Of a DNA stretch of 64,000 bases, positions 53,531 to 61,780 are shown piece after piece (the first letter of the stretch is position 1; every line of letters starts with the position of its first letter). The position numbers were made by a program, and so were the translations under genes. Location: contig JBBRLR010000011.1 in the NCBI GenBank assembly GCA_038231255.1, positions 10,327-74,326 of the forward strand. The letters run 5' to 3'. The DNA is from JALYUS01 sp038231255 (GTDB lineage Bacteria; Chloroflexota; Chloroflexia; Thermomicrobiales; JALYUS01). Under the pieces are notes generated by a model. That model was not told where the DNA came from. It saw only the letters and a list, made by a program, of their open reading frames with translations, and searched no databases.

Positions 53531-54137
53531 CCATTCGCCAGAAGCCGGGGGCGTGGAAAAGGAGCAGGCCGACGATGCTGGGGGTTTGGCGCTGCACATG
53601 GAGGCCGCGCGAAAGGTAGAGGGTCTGCGCCGCGCGGTTGTTCGCGGTGACGTACAGCGTCAGTCGTTGTTTGTGGAGGGAGCGGGCCATCTCCTCCGCC
53701 GCGATCATCAAGGCCCGACCGACGCCCCGCCGCTGATACTCCGGCGCGACGCCGAGCACTTCGACATATGCCTCGTCCGGCGCGGGGGCGGGATCGGAAA
53801 GGAGACTGAGCACGACAAGTGCGCGTACGGTACTCCAGAATCCAACCGCACGATAGAACATCCCCGCAACGCCGGAGACGATGCTCTTCTGCGTGCTCAC
53901 CGAGACGCTGCCGACGACGACATCGCCGACCGTCGCCACGAAGACGTAGTTGCCCCGCCGCGTCATCTCCGCCGCGACATACGGCGTCAGCGCGCGGATC
54001 GCTTTGTCCTCGGCGCCGAACGCCGGGTTGAACTTATCCTTGAATGCTCGCGCCACCACCCGGGCCACCCCCGGTGCATCCGCCTGTATCGCCCGTCGGA
54101 TGATGAAGGAGGATTGCGGTCGGTCATAGTCGCTCAT
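53514..54137 (-). CDS. GNAT family N-acetyltransferase
   Basis: 207 aa from ATG at 54137 (MSDYDRPQ); an ATG at 54170 would add 11 residues. The GNAT fold is shown by FIIRRAIQADAPGVARVVARAF (about 11-32), the acetyl-CoA loop VEVLGVAPEYQRRGVGRALM (about 125-144, the Q-x-x-G-x-G/A motif as QRRGVG) and LYVTANNRAAQTLYLSRGLHV (about 160-180). Substrate unknown. It is a single-gene unit convergent with the small membrane protein. Confidence 0.85.
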   Translation of the reverse strand: MSDYDRPQSSFIIRRAIQADAPGVARVVARAFKDKFNPAFGAEDKAIRALTPYVAAEMTRRGNYVFVATVGDVVVGSVSVSTQKSIVSGVAGMFYRAVGFWSTVRALVVLSLLSDPAPAPDEAYVEVLGVAPEYQRRGVGRALMIAAEEMARSLHKQRLTLYVTANNRAAQTLYLSRGLHVQRQTPSIVGLLLFHAPGFWRMEKTLR

Positions 54138-54284
54138 TGCTCGCCGTTCTTGCCCCATTAGCCGATGCATGCCACGCGAATGTATACAGCATAATCCGTT
54201 CTGCGGAGCCGTGCACGAACAGCATTTCGATATGCGATGGCGGCGCTTGGAGCAATTATCCGTGCCATTGAGCCAATACGGTGT

Positions 54285-54341
54285 CGGTGGTGGCGGGCTT
54301 TATCTTGCTACAATGAGGCAGGCTAAAGCCCGCCACCACCG
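54285..54341. repeat. inverted repeat CGGTGGTGGCGGGCTTTA, complete copy
   Basis: 18-bp perfect arms (54285-54302 and 54324-54341) around a 21-nt loop. Related arms are at 25420-25437 (upstream of glnA-1) and 58340-58358 (CCGCCACCACCGAAAAA). The gap 54170-54431 between the acetyltransferase and leuS holds this repeat and a second smaller one (TTGGCAGAAAGCTCCTGCCAA near 54378); no gene is seen there. Confidence 0.88.
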
Positions 54342-54431
54342 AAAAACAGGGACTCAACCGCCACGAAAACCGCTCTGGTTGGCAGAAAGCTCCTGCCAAC
54401 AAACGCTGAGAGCCAATTCCGTCCCACTCAA

Positions 54432-56924
54432 TTAGCCGACGATGTTCACCAGCCGATCAGGGACGACGATCACCTTTTGCGGCTCGCGGCCATTTAAGTG
54501 CTCCTGCACGCGGGGGGAGGCCAATGCCTGCGCGCGCAGGGTCGCCTCGTCCGTGCCGGGGGCGACGGTGAGGCGGTCGCGCACCTTGCCGTTCACCTGC
54601 ACGGGGATGACGATCTCCGGCTCCTTCGCCAGTTCCTCGTCCCATGTCGGCCACGCCTGCTGGTGGACGCTATATGTGCCGCCCTGCCGTTCCCACAACT
54701 CCTCCGCGAGGAAGGGCATGACCGGCGCCAGCATCAAGGTCAGGACGCGGAGCGCCTCGCCGTATTGCGCGGCGGTGAAGGCCTCACGGTTCGCACCGAT
54801 CCAGTTGCCGAACTCCATCAGCGCGGCGATCGCGGTGTGGTACTGATACTCGTTCAGTTCTTTAGTCACGCGCTTGATCGCCTGATGCAGTGGGCGCATT
54901 TCCACGCCCGCCCCGCCGGTGGGCGCAGGCTCGGTCACCAATCGCCAGACGCGGTCTACATAACGGGTCACGCCGACGAGGTTCATATCGCGGAAGTCGT
55001 TGTCCTGGTCGAACGGCCCCATGAAGAGTAGATAGGCGCGGAAGGCGTCAGCGCCGATGCGCGCGATGTACTCATCCGGGTTGATGACGTTCCCCCGCGA
55101 CTTGCTCATCTTCGCGCCGTCCTTGGTGACGAACCCGTGCAGACGCAGGCGCGTGAATGGCTCCTCAAACGGCAGGTATCCCATGTCGTGCAGCACCATC
55201 GTGACGAAGCGGGCGTACAGATGATGCATGACGACGTGTTCTTTGCCGCCGAAGTACATGTCCACCGGCAGCCATTGTTCCAGTCGCGCGCGGTCGAACG
55301 GGCGATCATCCCACTCCGTGCATGGATAGCGCAGGAAGTACCATGACGAGTCGAGGAAGGTGTCCGACACATCGGTTTCGCGCTCGGCCGGCCCACCGCA
55401 GATCGGGCAGGTGGTGTTGACGAACGAAGGGACCGATGCCAGCGGCGACTTCCCGGTGCCGGTCGGATGGAAGTCCTCGACTTCCGGCAGCAGCACCGGC
55501 AGTTGATCCTCCGGCACGGGCACGATGCCGTCTTTCGGGCAATAAATGATCGGGATCGGCGGCCCCCAGTAGCGCTGGCGCGAGATCAACCAGTCCCGCA
55601 GCCGGTAGGTGACGCGCGGCTGGGCATTGCCCCGCTCCGCCAGCCACGCGACGATGGCACGCTTCGCCTCGTCTACCGGCAGCCCGTCGAAGTGGCCCGA
55701 ATTGATGATCGTACCCGGCCCGGTGTACGCAGCGTCGGCGATGCCCGTTTCGCTCGCGACGACCTCGACAATCGGCAAGTCGAACCGGCGCGCGAACGCG
55801 TAATCCCGCTCATCGTGGCCCGGCACGGCCATGATCGCACCGGTGCCATACTGGACCAGGACATAGTCGGCGATCCAGATCGGCACGCGCGCGTTCGTCG
55901 CAGGGTTGACCGCGTAGGCGCCGGTGAAGACGCCGGTCTTTTCCCGCTCGACATTCGTCCGCTCGATCTCCGTCTCGTTGCGCGCGCGCTCGATGTAGTC
56001 TTGCACGGCGGCCCGTTGCGTCGCTGTCGTGATCCCCTCGACCAGCGGATGCTCGGGTGCGAGCACGACATACGTTGCGCCGAAAACGGTGTCCGGCCGC
56101 GTCGTGAAGACCGGGATCGGCGTGCCGGGCGCAGTGTCACCGGGTTCGGCACCGGCGACGGCGAAGATCAGTTCCGCGCCTTCGCTGCGCCCGATCCAGT
56201 AGGATTGGCGGCGCTTGCTTTCCTCCGGCCAATCCAGCGTTTCGAGGTTGTGCAGGAGGCGGTCTGCGTAGCCGGTGATCGTGAAGAACCACTGCGTCAA
56301 TTCCCGCTGCACGACGAGGGTGCCGCACCGCTCGCATCGCCCGTCAATCACCTGTTCGTTCGCCAGCACCGTCAGGTCCTTGGGGCACCAATTGACCGCC
56401 GCCTTCTTGCGTACCGCCAATCCCGCTTTATAGAGTTGCAGGAAGAGCCACTGTGTCCAGCGGTAGTAGGCAGGCTGGCTGGTGTCAACTGAGTGTTCCC
56501 AGTCGAACATCGCACCGATGCGGCTCAGTTGATCCTCGCGGTAGCGCCGCGTCGTCTGCGCAGTCAGGCGCATCGGATTCGTGTCAATCTTTAGGGCGTA
56601 GTTCTCTGAGTGAATGCCGAAGGCATCGAAACCCATCGGCTCGAAGACTTCGTGCCCGTTCATTCGCTGGAATCGGCCATTGGTGTCCGCACCGCCATAG
56701 GTGTAGACATGGCCGATGTGCAACCCTTCCGCCGAGGGATACGGAAATTCCATCAGATTATAAAACTTGGGGTGGCCGGTCGTGAGCGTCAGGTCGGTGC
56801 GGTACAGTCCGCTCTCCTCCCATCGCGTGCGCCATTTCTGCTCGATCGGGGTCGCGTCGTAGCGGTCCGGTCGCTCCGCCGCTCCCGCGCTCGTCGGTGT
56901 CTGGTTGGAATTGGAAATCGCCAT
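54432..56924 (-). CDS. leuS: leucyl-tRNA synthetase
   Basis: LeuS charges tRNA-Leu. ATG at 56924 follows AAAGGGCG and gives 830 aa; the open frame upstream runs through the T-box region and is not coding. The class I HIGH motif is HIGHVYTYGG (near 72), and KMSKS appears intact in GAKMSKSRGN (near 606). The editing domain (CP1) contains TTRPDTVFGATYVVLAPEHPL (near 275-295) with the T-rich motif. Cysteines for a zinc ribbon are present (CPKDL...CERCGTLV near 185-215, and CPICGG near 510). The C-terminal domain is complete. Expression is under a T-box leader. Confidence 0.96.
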   Translation of the reverse strand: MAISNSNQTPTSAGAAERPDRYDATPIEQKWRTRWEESGLYRTDLTLTTGHPKFYNLMEFPYPSAEGLHIGHVYTYGGADTNGRFQRMNGHEVFEPMGFDAFGIHSENYALKIDTNPMRLTAQTTRRYREDQLSRIGAMFDWEHSVDTSQPAYYRWTQWLFLQLYKAGLAVRKKAAVNWCPKDLTVLANEQVIDGRCERCGTLVVQRELTQWFFTITGYADRLLHNLETLDWPEESKRRQSYWIGRSEGAELIFAVAGAEPGDTAPGTPIPVFTTRPDTVFGATYVVLAPEHPLVEGITTATQRAAVQDYIERARNETEIERTNVEREKTGVFTGAYAVNPATNARVPIWIADYVLVQYGTGAIMAVPGHDERDYAFARRFDLPIVEVVASETGIADAAYTGPGTIINSGHFDGLPVDEAKRAIVAWLAERGNAQPRVTYRLRDWLISRQRYWGPPIPIIYCPKDGIVPVPEDQLPVLLPEVEDFHPTGTGKSPLASVPSFVNTTCPICGGPAERETDVSDTFLDSSWYFLRYPCTEWDDRPFDRARLEQWLPVDMYFGGKEHVVMHHLYARFVTMVLHDMGYLPFEEPFTRLRLHGFVTKDGAKMSKSRGNVINPDEYIARIGADAFRAYLLFMGPFDQDNDFRDMNLVGVTRYVDRVWRLVTEPAPTGGAGVEMRPLHQAIKRVTKELNEYQYHTAIAALMEFGNWIGANREAFTAAQYGEALRVLTLMLAPVMPFLAEELWERQGGTYSVHQQAWPTWDEELAKEPEIVIPVQVNGKVRDRLTVAPGTDEATLRAQALASPRVQEHLNGREPQKVIVVPDRLVNIVG

Positions 56925-56940
56925 GCTGTCGCCCTTTCGC

Positions 56941-57335
56941 ACAAAAGAAAACGCCCATCGTCCGTAAGGGGACGAAGGGCAGGATTTGCCGTCCGTGGTA
57001 CCACCCCGATTGGGCCTCGTGCAGGCTACGAACAATGCGCGATGGTGGAGCTGAGGGGACTCGAACCCCTGACCCCCACACTGCCAGTGTGGTGCTCTCC
57101 CAGCTGAGCTACAGCCCCGCGATCTGTTCCGCGCCCAGCGAGAATCCCCGCTCGACGGCCCTGATAACGGTGGCCAACCCGACAGCGACTACATAACAGG
57201 TTCACCGCTGCAAACCGTGCGGGCGAGTTCGACCATGAAATGCGCCGTTTCCACCATCGGGCGCTCGCTATACGGATAGCCTACTACTCCCGCCGTGCAA
57301 CGTTCGATTGTACGTTGCAGGCACGATGCTATCAG
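56941..57335 (-). promoter_or_regulatory. leuS promoter and T-box riboswitch leader containing a tRNA gene
   Basis: Minus strand, in order: -35 CTGATA (57335-57330), 17 bp, -10 TACAAT (57312-57307), start near 57300. Stem I follows: lower helix GCGGG/CCCGC, loop E AGTAGTA (57288-57282) opposite GAA, upper helix GGCTAT/ATGGTC, AGCGA bulge (57269-57265), GGTGGAA distal loop (57255-57249), Leu codon CTC (57227-57225) with a 3' purine. The F-box is CCGTTATC (57170-57163). Then comes tRNA-Ala (57118-57043), a Stem III-like hairpin (57036-57009), the T-box GGGGTGGTACCACGG (57007-56993) and a terminator (56980-56953) with GTTTTCTTTT. No promoter is visible between the F-box and the tRNA. Confidence 0.88.
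57043..57118 (-). tRNA. tRNA-Ala, anticodon GGC
   Basis: A complete 76-nt cloverleaf with encoded CCA. Acceptor GGGGCTG pairs with CAGCTCC and includes the G3-U70 pair that specifies alanine; the discriminator is A. The anticodon stem-loop is CCACA-CTGGCAG-TGTGG and the T-arm CAGGG-GTTCGAG-TCCCC-like. The sequence shows no degeneration. It lies inside the leuS T-box leader. A 6-bp direct repeat ATCGCG flanks it (57123-57118 and 57043-57038). Confidence 0.97.
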
Positions 57336-57392
57336 AATCGGCTGATCGCGTCAACGCCGCCCGCCTCGCATTGAGAGGTGTTGACCCGACGA

Positions 57393-58280
57393 TCACCGTG
57401 CCTCGACCGGGTGCAGGCGTAGCTCGACGTGCCCGTCGCGCATCCGCGTGTCGTAGGCGGGCTGTGGGTAGGTCGCCGGGCCGTGGACGACGCTGCCGTC
57501 GCGCAGATCAAAGACGGAATGGTGCCACGGGCATTCCACGCACAGGTCCTGAATCTTGCCTTCGTCGAGCGGGCCATAGGCATGGCCGCATGTCGCCCCG
57601 ATGGCGTAGACGCTCTCGCCCTCCCGATAGAGGAGGACCGCCGTTCCTTCCACGTCAACGCGTTTCGCGGTGCGCTCCTTGAGTTCCGCACCATCCAAAA
57701 CGCGTCGCCACTGCTGTGGCCCACCCGGCTCCTCGAAGTGCTTGACACCGACCTTTTTGTCGTAGACCAGTTCTCCGCCGATCCAGGCCGAGGCGTTGAG
57801 GAGGCCGAAGGCGACGGTGGATAGCAGTACGCCTCGCCCCCGGTTGCCCGCCGCGCGATCTCGGATGGAGACGATGTTCAGCACCAGCCCCACGCTGTTG
57901 AGCAAACCATGGAGGCCCGCCGGTGCGACGGTCGAGCGGTCAATTGCCGAATAGTCCGCGATGCCCGCGAGCGCGGTCGGCACAGCCGCAACGACGCCGA
58001 TGGCGATCAAGGCGTCCGCCATTTTCGACGCTTCGTCGGAGCCGCGCTGCGCCGCGACGAGGTCGCACATCACCGCAATCGTCCACGCGCCGATCGGAAT
58101 ATCCGTCAGCACGGGGTGGAGCGGGTGGCCGAGCCACGTCCCGTGCAGGATGTCCACAGCCTTGCGAACGCGGTCGTCGCTGCCGAGAACGGCGTTGTGG
58201 ATGGCATCGGCGACCTTTCTGCTGGTCTCGGCTAGGCCGGGGATGCGATCAATCGCGTGCTCAATCTTCGCGGCATACAT
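57393..58280 (-). CDS. DUF2231 membrane domain fused to a Rieske [2Fe-2S] domain
   Basis: 295 aa from ATG at 58280 (AAAGGAATGACGG upstream). The N-terminal two thirds is a DUF2231-type membrane part with HGTWLGHPLHPVLTDIPIGAW (about 46-66) and three to four hydrophobic segments up to about 175. The C-terminal part (about 190-290) is a Rieske ferredoxin domain with CGHAYGPL (near 240) and CPWHHSVF (near 259), which provide the two Cys and two His ligands. It probably passes electrons at the membrane; partners are unknown. It lies downstream of the pyruvate-oxidase gene, same direction, with an 83-base gap holding a repeat arm. Confidence 0.85.
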   Translation of the reverse strand: MYAAKIEHAIDRIPGLAETSRKVADAIHNAVLGSDDRVRKAVDILHGTWLGHPLHPVLTDIPIGAWTIAVMCDLVAAQRGSDEASKMADALIAIGVVAAVPTALAGIADYSAIDRSTVAPAGLHGLLNSVGLVLNIVSIRDRAAGNRGRGVLLSTVAFGLLNASAWIGGELVYDKKVGVKHFEEPGGPQQWRRVLDGAELKERTAKRVDVEGTAVLLYREGESVYAIGATCGHAYGPLDEGKIQDLCVECPWHHSVFDLRDGSVVHGPATYPQPAYDTRMRDGHVELRLHPVEAR

Positions 58281-58363
58281 CGTCCGTCATTCCTTTCATG
58301 ATCGGATCAGCAATCGTCGCAGCAGTGTGTTCGCATGAAGTCCGCCACCACCGAAAAAGAGGC

Positions 58364-60160
58364 TCAGTTGGCGGATCGCACCTGTTTCGCCAGTTCCGGC
58401 TGCTCCTGCTCGATCTGACGGAGGACGCCCGCGCGCCCAGGGTCGTCATTGGCGAGGGCGGCGGCGAGTTTTTGCACCTGCTCGGGCTTCATCTGCGGCG
58501 GGATCGTCGGCACGTCGGGGTCCACATACGCCTCGATGACGACGGGCGTGTTCGCGGTGAGGGCCCGCTCCCACGCCCCCGCGACCTGATCCGGCGCGTC
58601 AATACGAATACCCTGAAGGCCGATCAGTTCGGCGTACCGCGCGTACGGAAAATCCGGTACGGCCTGGGATTCCGCAAACCGTCGGTTGCCCTCCATCACG
58701 CGCTGCTCCCACGTCACGTAGTTCAGGTCGCGGTTGTTGAGGACGAGCACGATCAATCGTGGATCGCTCCATCGTGTCCATTCTTTGGCAATCGTGATTA
58801 GTTCATTAATGCCGTTCATCTGCATCGCGCCATCGCCGACACAGGCGATTACGACGCGCTCCGGGTGCGCGAACTTCGCGGCGATGGCGTAAGGGATGGC
58901 GCAACCCATCGTCGCCAGGTTGCCGGAAACGGAAGCCATCATGCCGCGCTGGATTTGCAAGTCTCGCGCGTACCAGACGGTCGAGGTGCCGGAATCGGCG
59001 GTCAGGATGCTGTTTGCCGGCAAGCGCGGCGAGAGTTCCCAGAAGACGCGCTGCGGGTTGAGCGGATTCGCGTCGTGCATGGCGTGCTGCTCCAGCGATT
59101 GGCGCGACTGCTGGATTTTCTGCTCGATCTGCCGTCGCCATGCGCGATCCGTCTTGCGCGTCAGGAGGGGGATCAGGGCGCGCAGCGTTTCGACGCTGTC
59201 CCCGCACAGGCTGGCCTCCATCGGGTAGCGGAGGTTGAGCATCGTGCCGTCAATATCAATCTGGACGCCGCGCGCTTGCCCTTCCTTCGGCAGATATTCG
59301 GTATACGGGAAGCCGGAGCCGACCATCAGGAGCGTGTCGCACTCCATCATCATCTCGTTGCTCGCGCTCGTGCCGAGCCAACCGACGGAGCCGGTGACGA
59401 AGGGCAGGTCGTCCGGCGCCGCCGCCTTGCCGAGGAGCGCCTTCGCGACTCCCGCGCCGAGCAGTTCCGCGACTTCGATTATCGCGTCCGTCGCGTGGAG
59501 CGCGCCCGCGCCGACGAGCATGGCGACTTTCTGCCCGGCATTGAGAACATCCGCCGCGCGCTTCAGGTCTTCATCGGTCGGCAGGATGCGCGGGTACGAA
59601 AAGGCGGTGCCGGAGTGCTGCGCGCCGTGCTGCTCCGGCGGATTCGGCACCGCCTCCTGCTCCTGCACATCGTGCGGCACGATGATGCAGGTGACGGTCC
59701 GCTCCGTTTTTGCGATGCGGAAGGCGCGATCTATGATGTGTCGCGCCTGCGCCGGACTGCTGATCGTCTCGACATAGGCGCTCGCAACATCCTTGAAGAG
59801 TGTGGACAGGTCCACATCCTGCTGGTAGTTGCTGCCGACCGCCATGCTCGACTGCTGCCCGACGATCGCCACGACGGGCTGATGGTCGAGTTTCGCGTCG
59901 TACAGGCCATTCAGCAGATGGATCGCGCCGGGGCCTTGCGTCGCGAGGCAGACGCCGACCTCGCCGGTGAACTTCGCGTGGGCGCAAGCCATTAGGGCGG
60001 CCATCTCCTCGTGCCGCACCTGGATCAGCGCGGGGTCGTTGCCCGCCCGGTCGAGCGCGCCGAGGATGCCGTTGATGCCGTCCCCCGCGTAGCCGAAGAT
60101 GCGCCGCACGCCCCATGCCTTGAGGCGAGAAACAAAGAAGTCGCTGACATGCTCGCTCAT
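58364..60160 (-). CDS. thiamine-diphosphate enzyme, pyruvate oxidase-like
   Basis: 598 aa from ATG at 60160 with AAGGAG six bases upstream. The POX/ALS fold is shown by FGYAGDGINGILGAL (about 22-36), RHEEMAALMACAHAKFTGEVGVCLATQGPGAIHLLNGLYDAK (about 48-89; catalytic Glu in HEEMA), and the ThDP motif VGDGAMQMNG...NNRDLNYV (near 450-490). The closest group is PoxB-type pyruvate oxidase (ubiquinone or O2). Acetolactate synthase is less likely because its signature loops are missing. The C-terminal EQEQPELAKQVRSAN tail may be membrane-interacting, as in PoxB. It is divergent from the SAF-domain oxidoreductase. Confidence 0.85.
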   Translation of the reverse strand: MSEHVSDFFVSRLKAWGVRRIFGYAGDGINGILGALDRAGNDPALIQVRHEEMAALMACAHAKFTGEVGVCLATQGPGAIHLLNGLYDAKLDHQPVVAIVGQQSSMAVGSNYQQDVDLSTLFKDVASAYVETISSPAQARHIIDRAFRIAKTERTVTCIIVPHDVQEQEAVPNPPEQHGAQHSGTAFSYPRILPTDEDLKRAADVLNAGQKVAMLVGAGALHATDAIIEVAELLGAGVAKALLGKAAAPDDLPFVTGSVGWLGTSASNEMMMECDTLLMVGSGFPYTEYLPKEGQARGVQIDIDGTMLNLRYPMEASLCGDSVETLRALIPLLTRKTDRAWRRQIEQKIQQSRQSLEQHAMHDANPLNPQRVFWELSPRLPANSILTADSGTSTVWYARDLQIQRGMMASVSGNLATMGCAIPYAIAAKFAHPERVVIACVGDGAMQMNGINELITIAKEWTRWSDPRLIVLVLNNRDLNYVTWEQRVMEGNRRFAESQAVPDFPYARYAELIGLQGIRIDAPDQVAGAWERALTANTPVVIEAYVDPDVPTIPPQMKPEQVQKLAAALANDDPGRAGVLRQIEQEQPELAKQVRSAN

Positions 60161-60325
60161 TTTCCGCTCCTTGCTGACGCCACGTCTGACATGGCGCACA
60201 TCGTTTGGGTACGTGGTCGCATCGCCTGTGCCACGCGCATCGGCCATCAACCGACTTCCTTGCGTGGAGGGGCCGCGCGGTGTACGGTGTTGCCACCAGG
60301 CGGAAGAACAAACGGGAGGGAAATT

Positions 60326-61717
60326 ATGATCGCGGCGGATTTGGCGGAGCGGGAACGGGCAGGCAAACCGATTCGGGTCGGGATCGTCGGAGCGGGGAAG
60401 TTCGGGTCGAGCGTCGCGCATCAGGTGTCGCGCATGCCGGGGCTGCGCCTCGTCGCCCTCGCCGATCTCTTCCCGGACAAGGCACAGGCCGTCTTCGCCC
60501 GCAACGGTATGGATGCGGGCGATGTCGTGCAGGTGGACGACGCGCGGGCGATCGCGCGGGCGATGGAGCAGGGCAAGGTCGCCGTCACGGACGACCCGAT
60601 CGCGCTCTGCAATGCGCCGCTCGATGTGATTGTCGAGGCAACGGGCGTGCCGGAGAACGGCGCGCGGATCGGTACGGAGGCGATTGCCCAGGGCAAGCAT
60701 ATCGTGATGGTCAACATGGAGACGGATGTCGCGGTCGGGCCGCTGCTGCATCGGCATGCGCAGTCAGCGGGCATCGTCTACACCGTCGCGGACGGCGACC
60801 AACCGGGCTGCATCATGCGCCTCGTGGATTGGGCGCGGGCGCTCGGGTTGGAGGTCGTCGTCGCGGGCCGGGGGACACGCCGCTTTGGTACCGACCGCGA
60901 GGGCGACCCCGCAGAAGCATTCGCCCGCTACGGCTACGATCCGCAACTGGTGCGGGAGCAGCAACTGAATGCGCAGATGTACAACTCGTTCCGCGACGGC
61001 TCGAAATCGCAGATCGAGATGTGCAGCGTCGCCAACATGACGGGCCTCGTGCCCGATCTGCGCGGCATGCACGAGCCGAGCGCGACGCTCACCGATCTCG
61101 CAACCGTCTTCAGCCTCCGGGACAACGGCGGCGTACTCAACGAATTCGGCGTCGTGGAACTGGCGAATGCGGTCGCGTCGGACGGTGTAACGGTGCTGCC
61201 GAACCATCTCGACATCGGCGTCTTCATCATCGTGCGCACCGACCATCTGCGCATCGCGCAGGACCTCGGCTTCTACGGCCTGAAGATGGGGCCGGACGGC
61301 ACGACGGCCGCGCATTACCGCCCCTACCACCTCTGCGGCATCGAAGCGCCCATGTCCATCGCGGAAGCGGGACTGTACGGCAAGCCGACCGGCGCCCCCA
61401 TCGGCGCACCGGTCGCTGACGTGATCGCCGTCGCGAAGCGCGACCTACAGGCGGGCGAAACGCTCGACGGCAGCGGCGGCAAGACGGTCTACGGCCTGAT
61501 CGAGCGCACCAAGATTGTCCGCGCTGAAAACCTTCTACCCTTGACGATGACGAACGGCATCCGCCTGACGCGCGCTGTCGCGGCGGATCAACCGATCACC
61601 TACGAGATGATCGAACGCCCGTCCGACTCGTTCCTCTGGTCCTTGCGCGCCGAACAGGATGCGGTGTTTTTCGGGGCGGGTGAGGTTTCCCTGGTGAGGA
61701 ATAGCGACCCCTCGTAG
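60326..61717 (+). CDS. NAD(P)-dependent oxidoreductase with SAF domain (homoserine dehydrogenase-like)
   Basis: 463 aa from ATG at 60326 with GGGAGGG upstream. The N-terminal Rossmann fold (IRVGIVGAGKFGSSVAHQVSRMPGLRLVALADL, about 16-48) resembles homoserine dehydrogenase and GFO/IDH oxidoreductases. DVIVEATGVPENGA (near 95-108) and KHIVMVNMETDVAVGPLL (near 118-135) are family marks. A SAF domain closes the protein (about 365-440, ETLDGSGGKTVYGLIE...LLPLTMTNGIRLTRAVAADQPIT). Relatives act in unusual sugar or sugar-acid pathways, but the substrate here is unknown. Confidence 0.82.
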   Translation: MIAADLAERERAGKPIRVGIVGAGKFGSSVAHQVSRMPGLRLVALADLFPDKAQAVFARNGMDAGDVVQVDDARAIARAMEQGKVAVTDDPIALCNAPLDVIVEATGVPENGARIGTEAIAQGKHIVMVNMETDVAVGPLLHRHAQSAGIVYTVADGDQPGCIMRLVDWARALGLEVVVAGRGTRRFGTDREGDPAEAFARYGYDPQLVREQQLNAQMYNSFRDGSKSQIEMCSVANMTGLVPDLRGMHEPSATLTDLATVFSLRDNGGVLNEFGVVELANAVASDGVTVLPNHLDIGVFIIVRTDHLRIAQDLGFYGLKMGPDGTTAAHYRPYHLCGIEAPMSIAEAGLYGKPTGAPIGAPVADVIAVAKRDLQAGETLDGSGGKTVYGLIERTKIVRAENLLPLTMTNGIRLTRAVAADQPITYEMIERPSDSFLWSLRAEQDAVFFGAGEVSLVRNSDPS

Positions 61718-61780
61718 GCCGTTCGTCCCTGTAGACGCGTTTGCAGACAATGGACTGAAGGACTGAACGAAGGAGGATCC

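Noticed and set aside
57119..57180. A separate promoter for tRNA-Ala between the F-box and the tRNA
   Set aside because: No -10/-35 pair with acceptable spacing was found there; the best promoter is at 57335-57307, ahead of Stem I.
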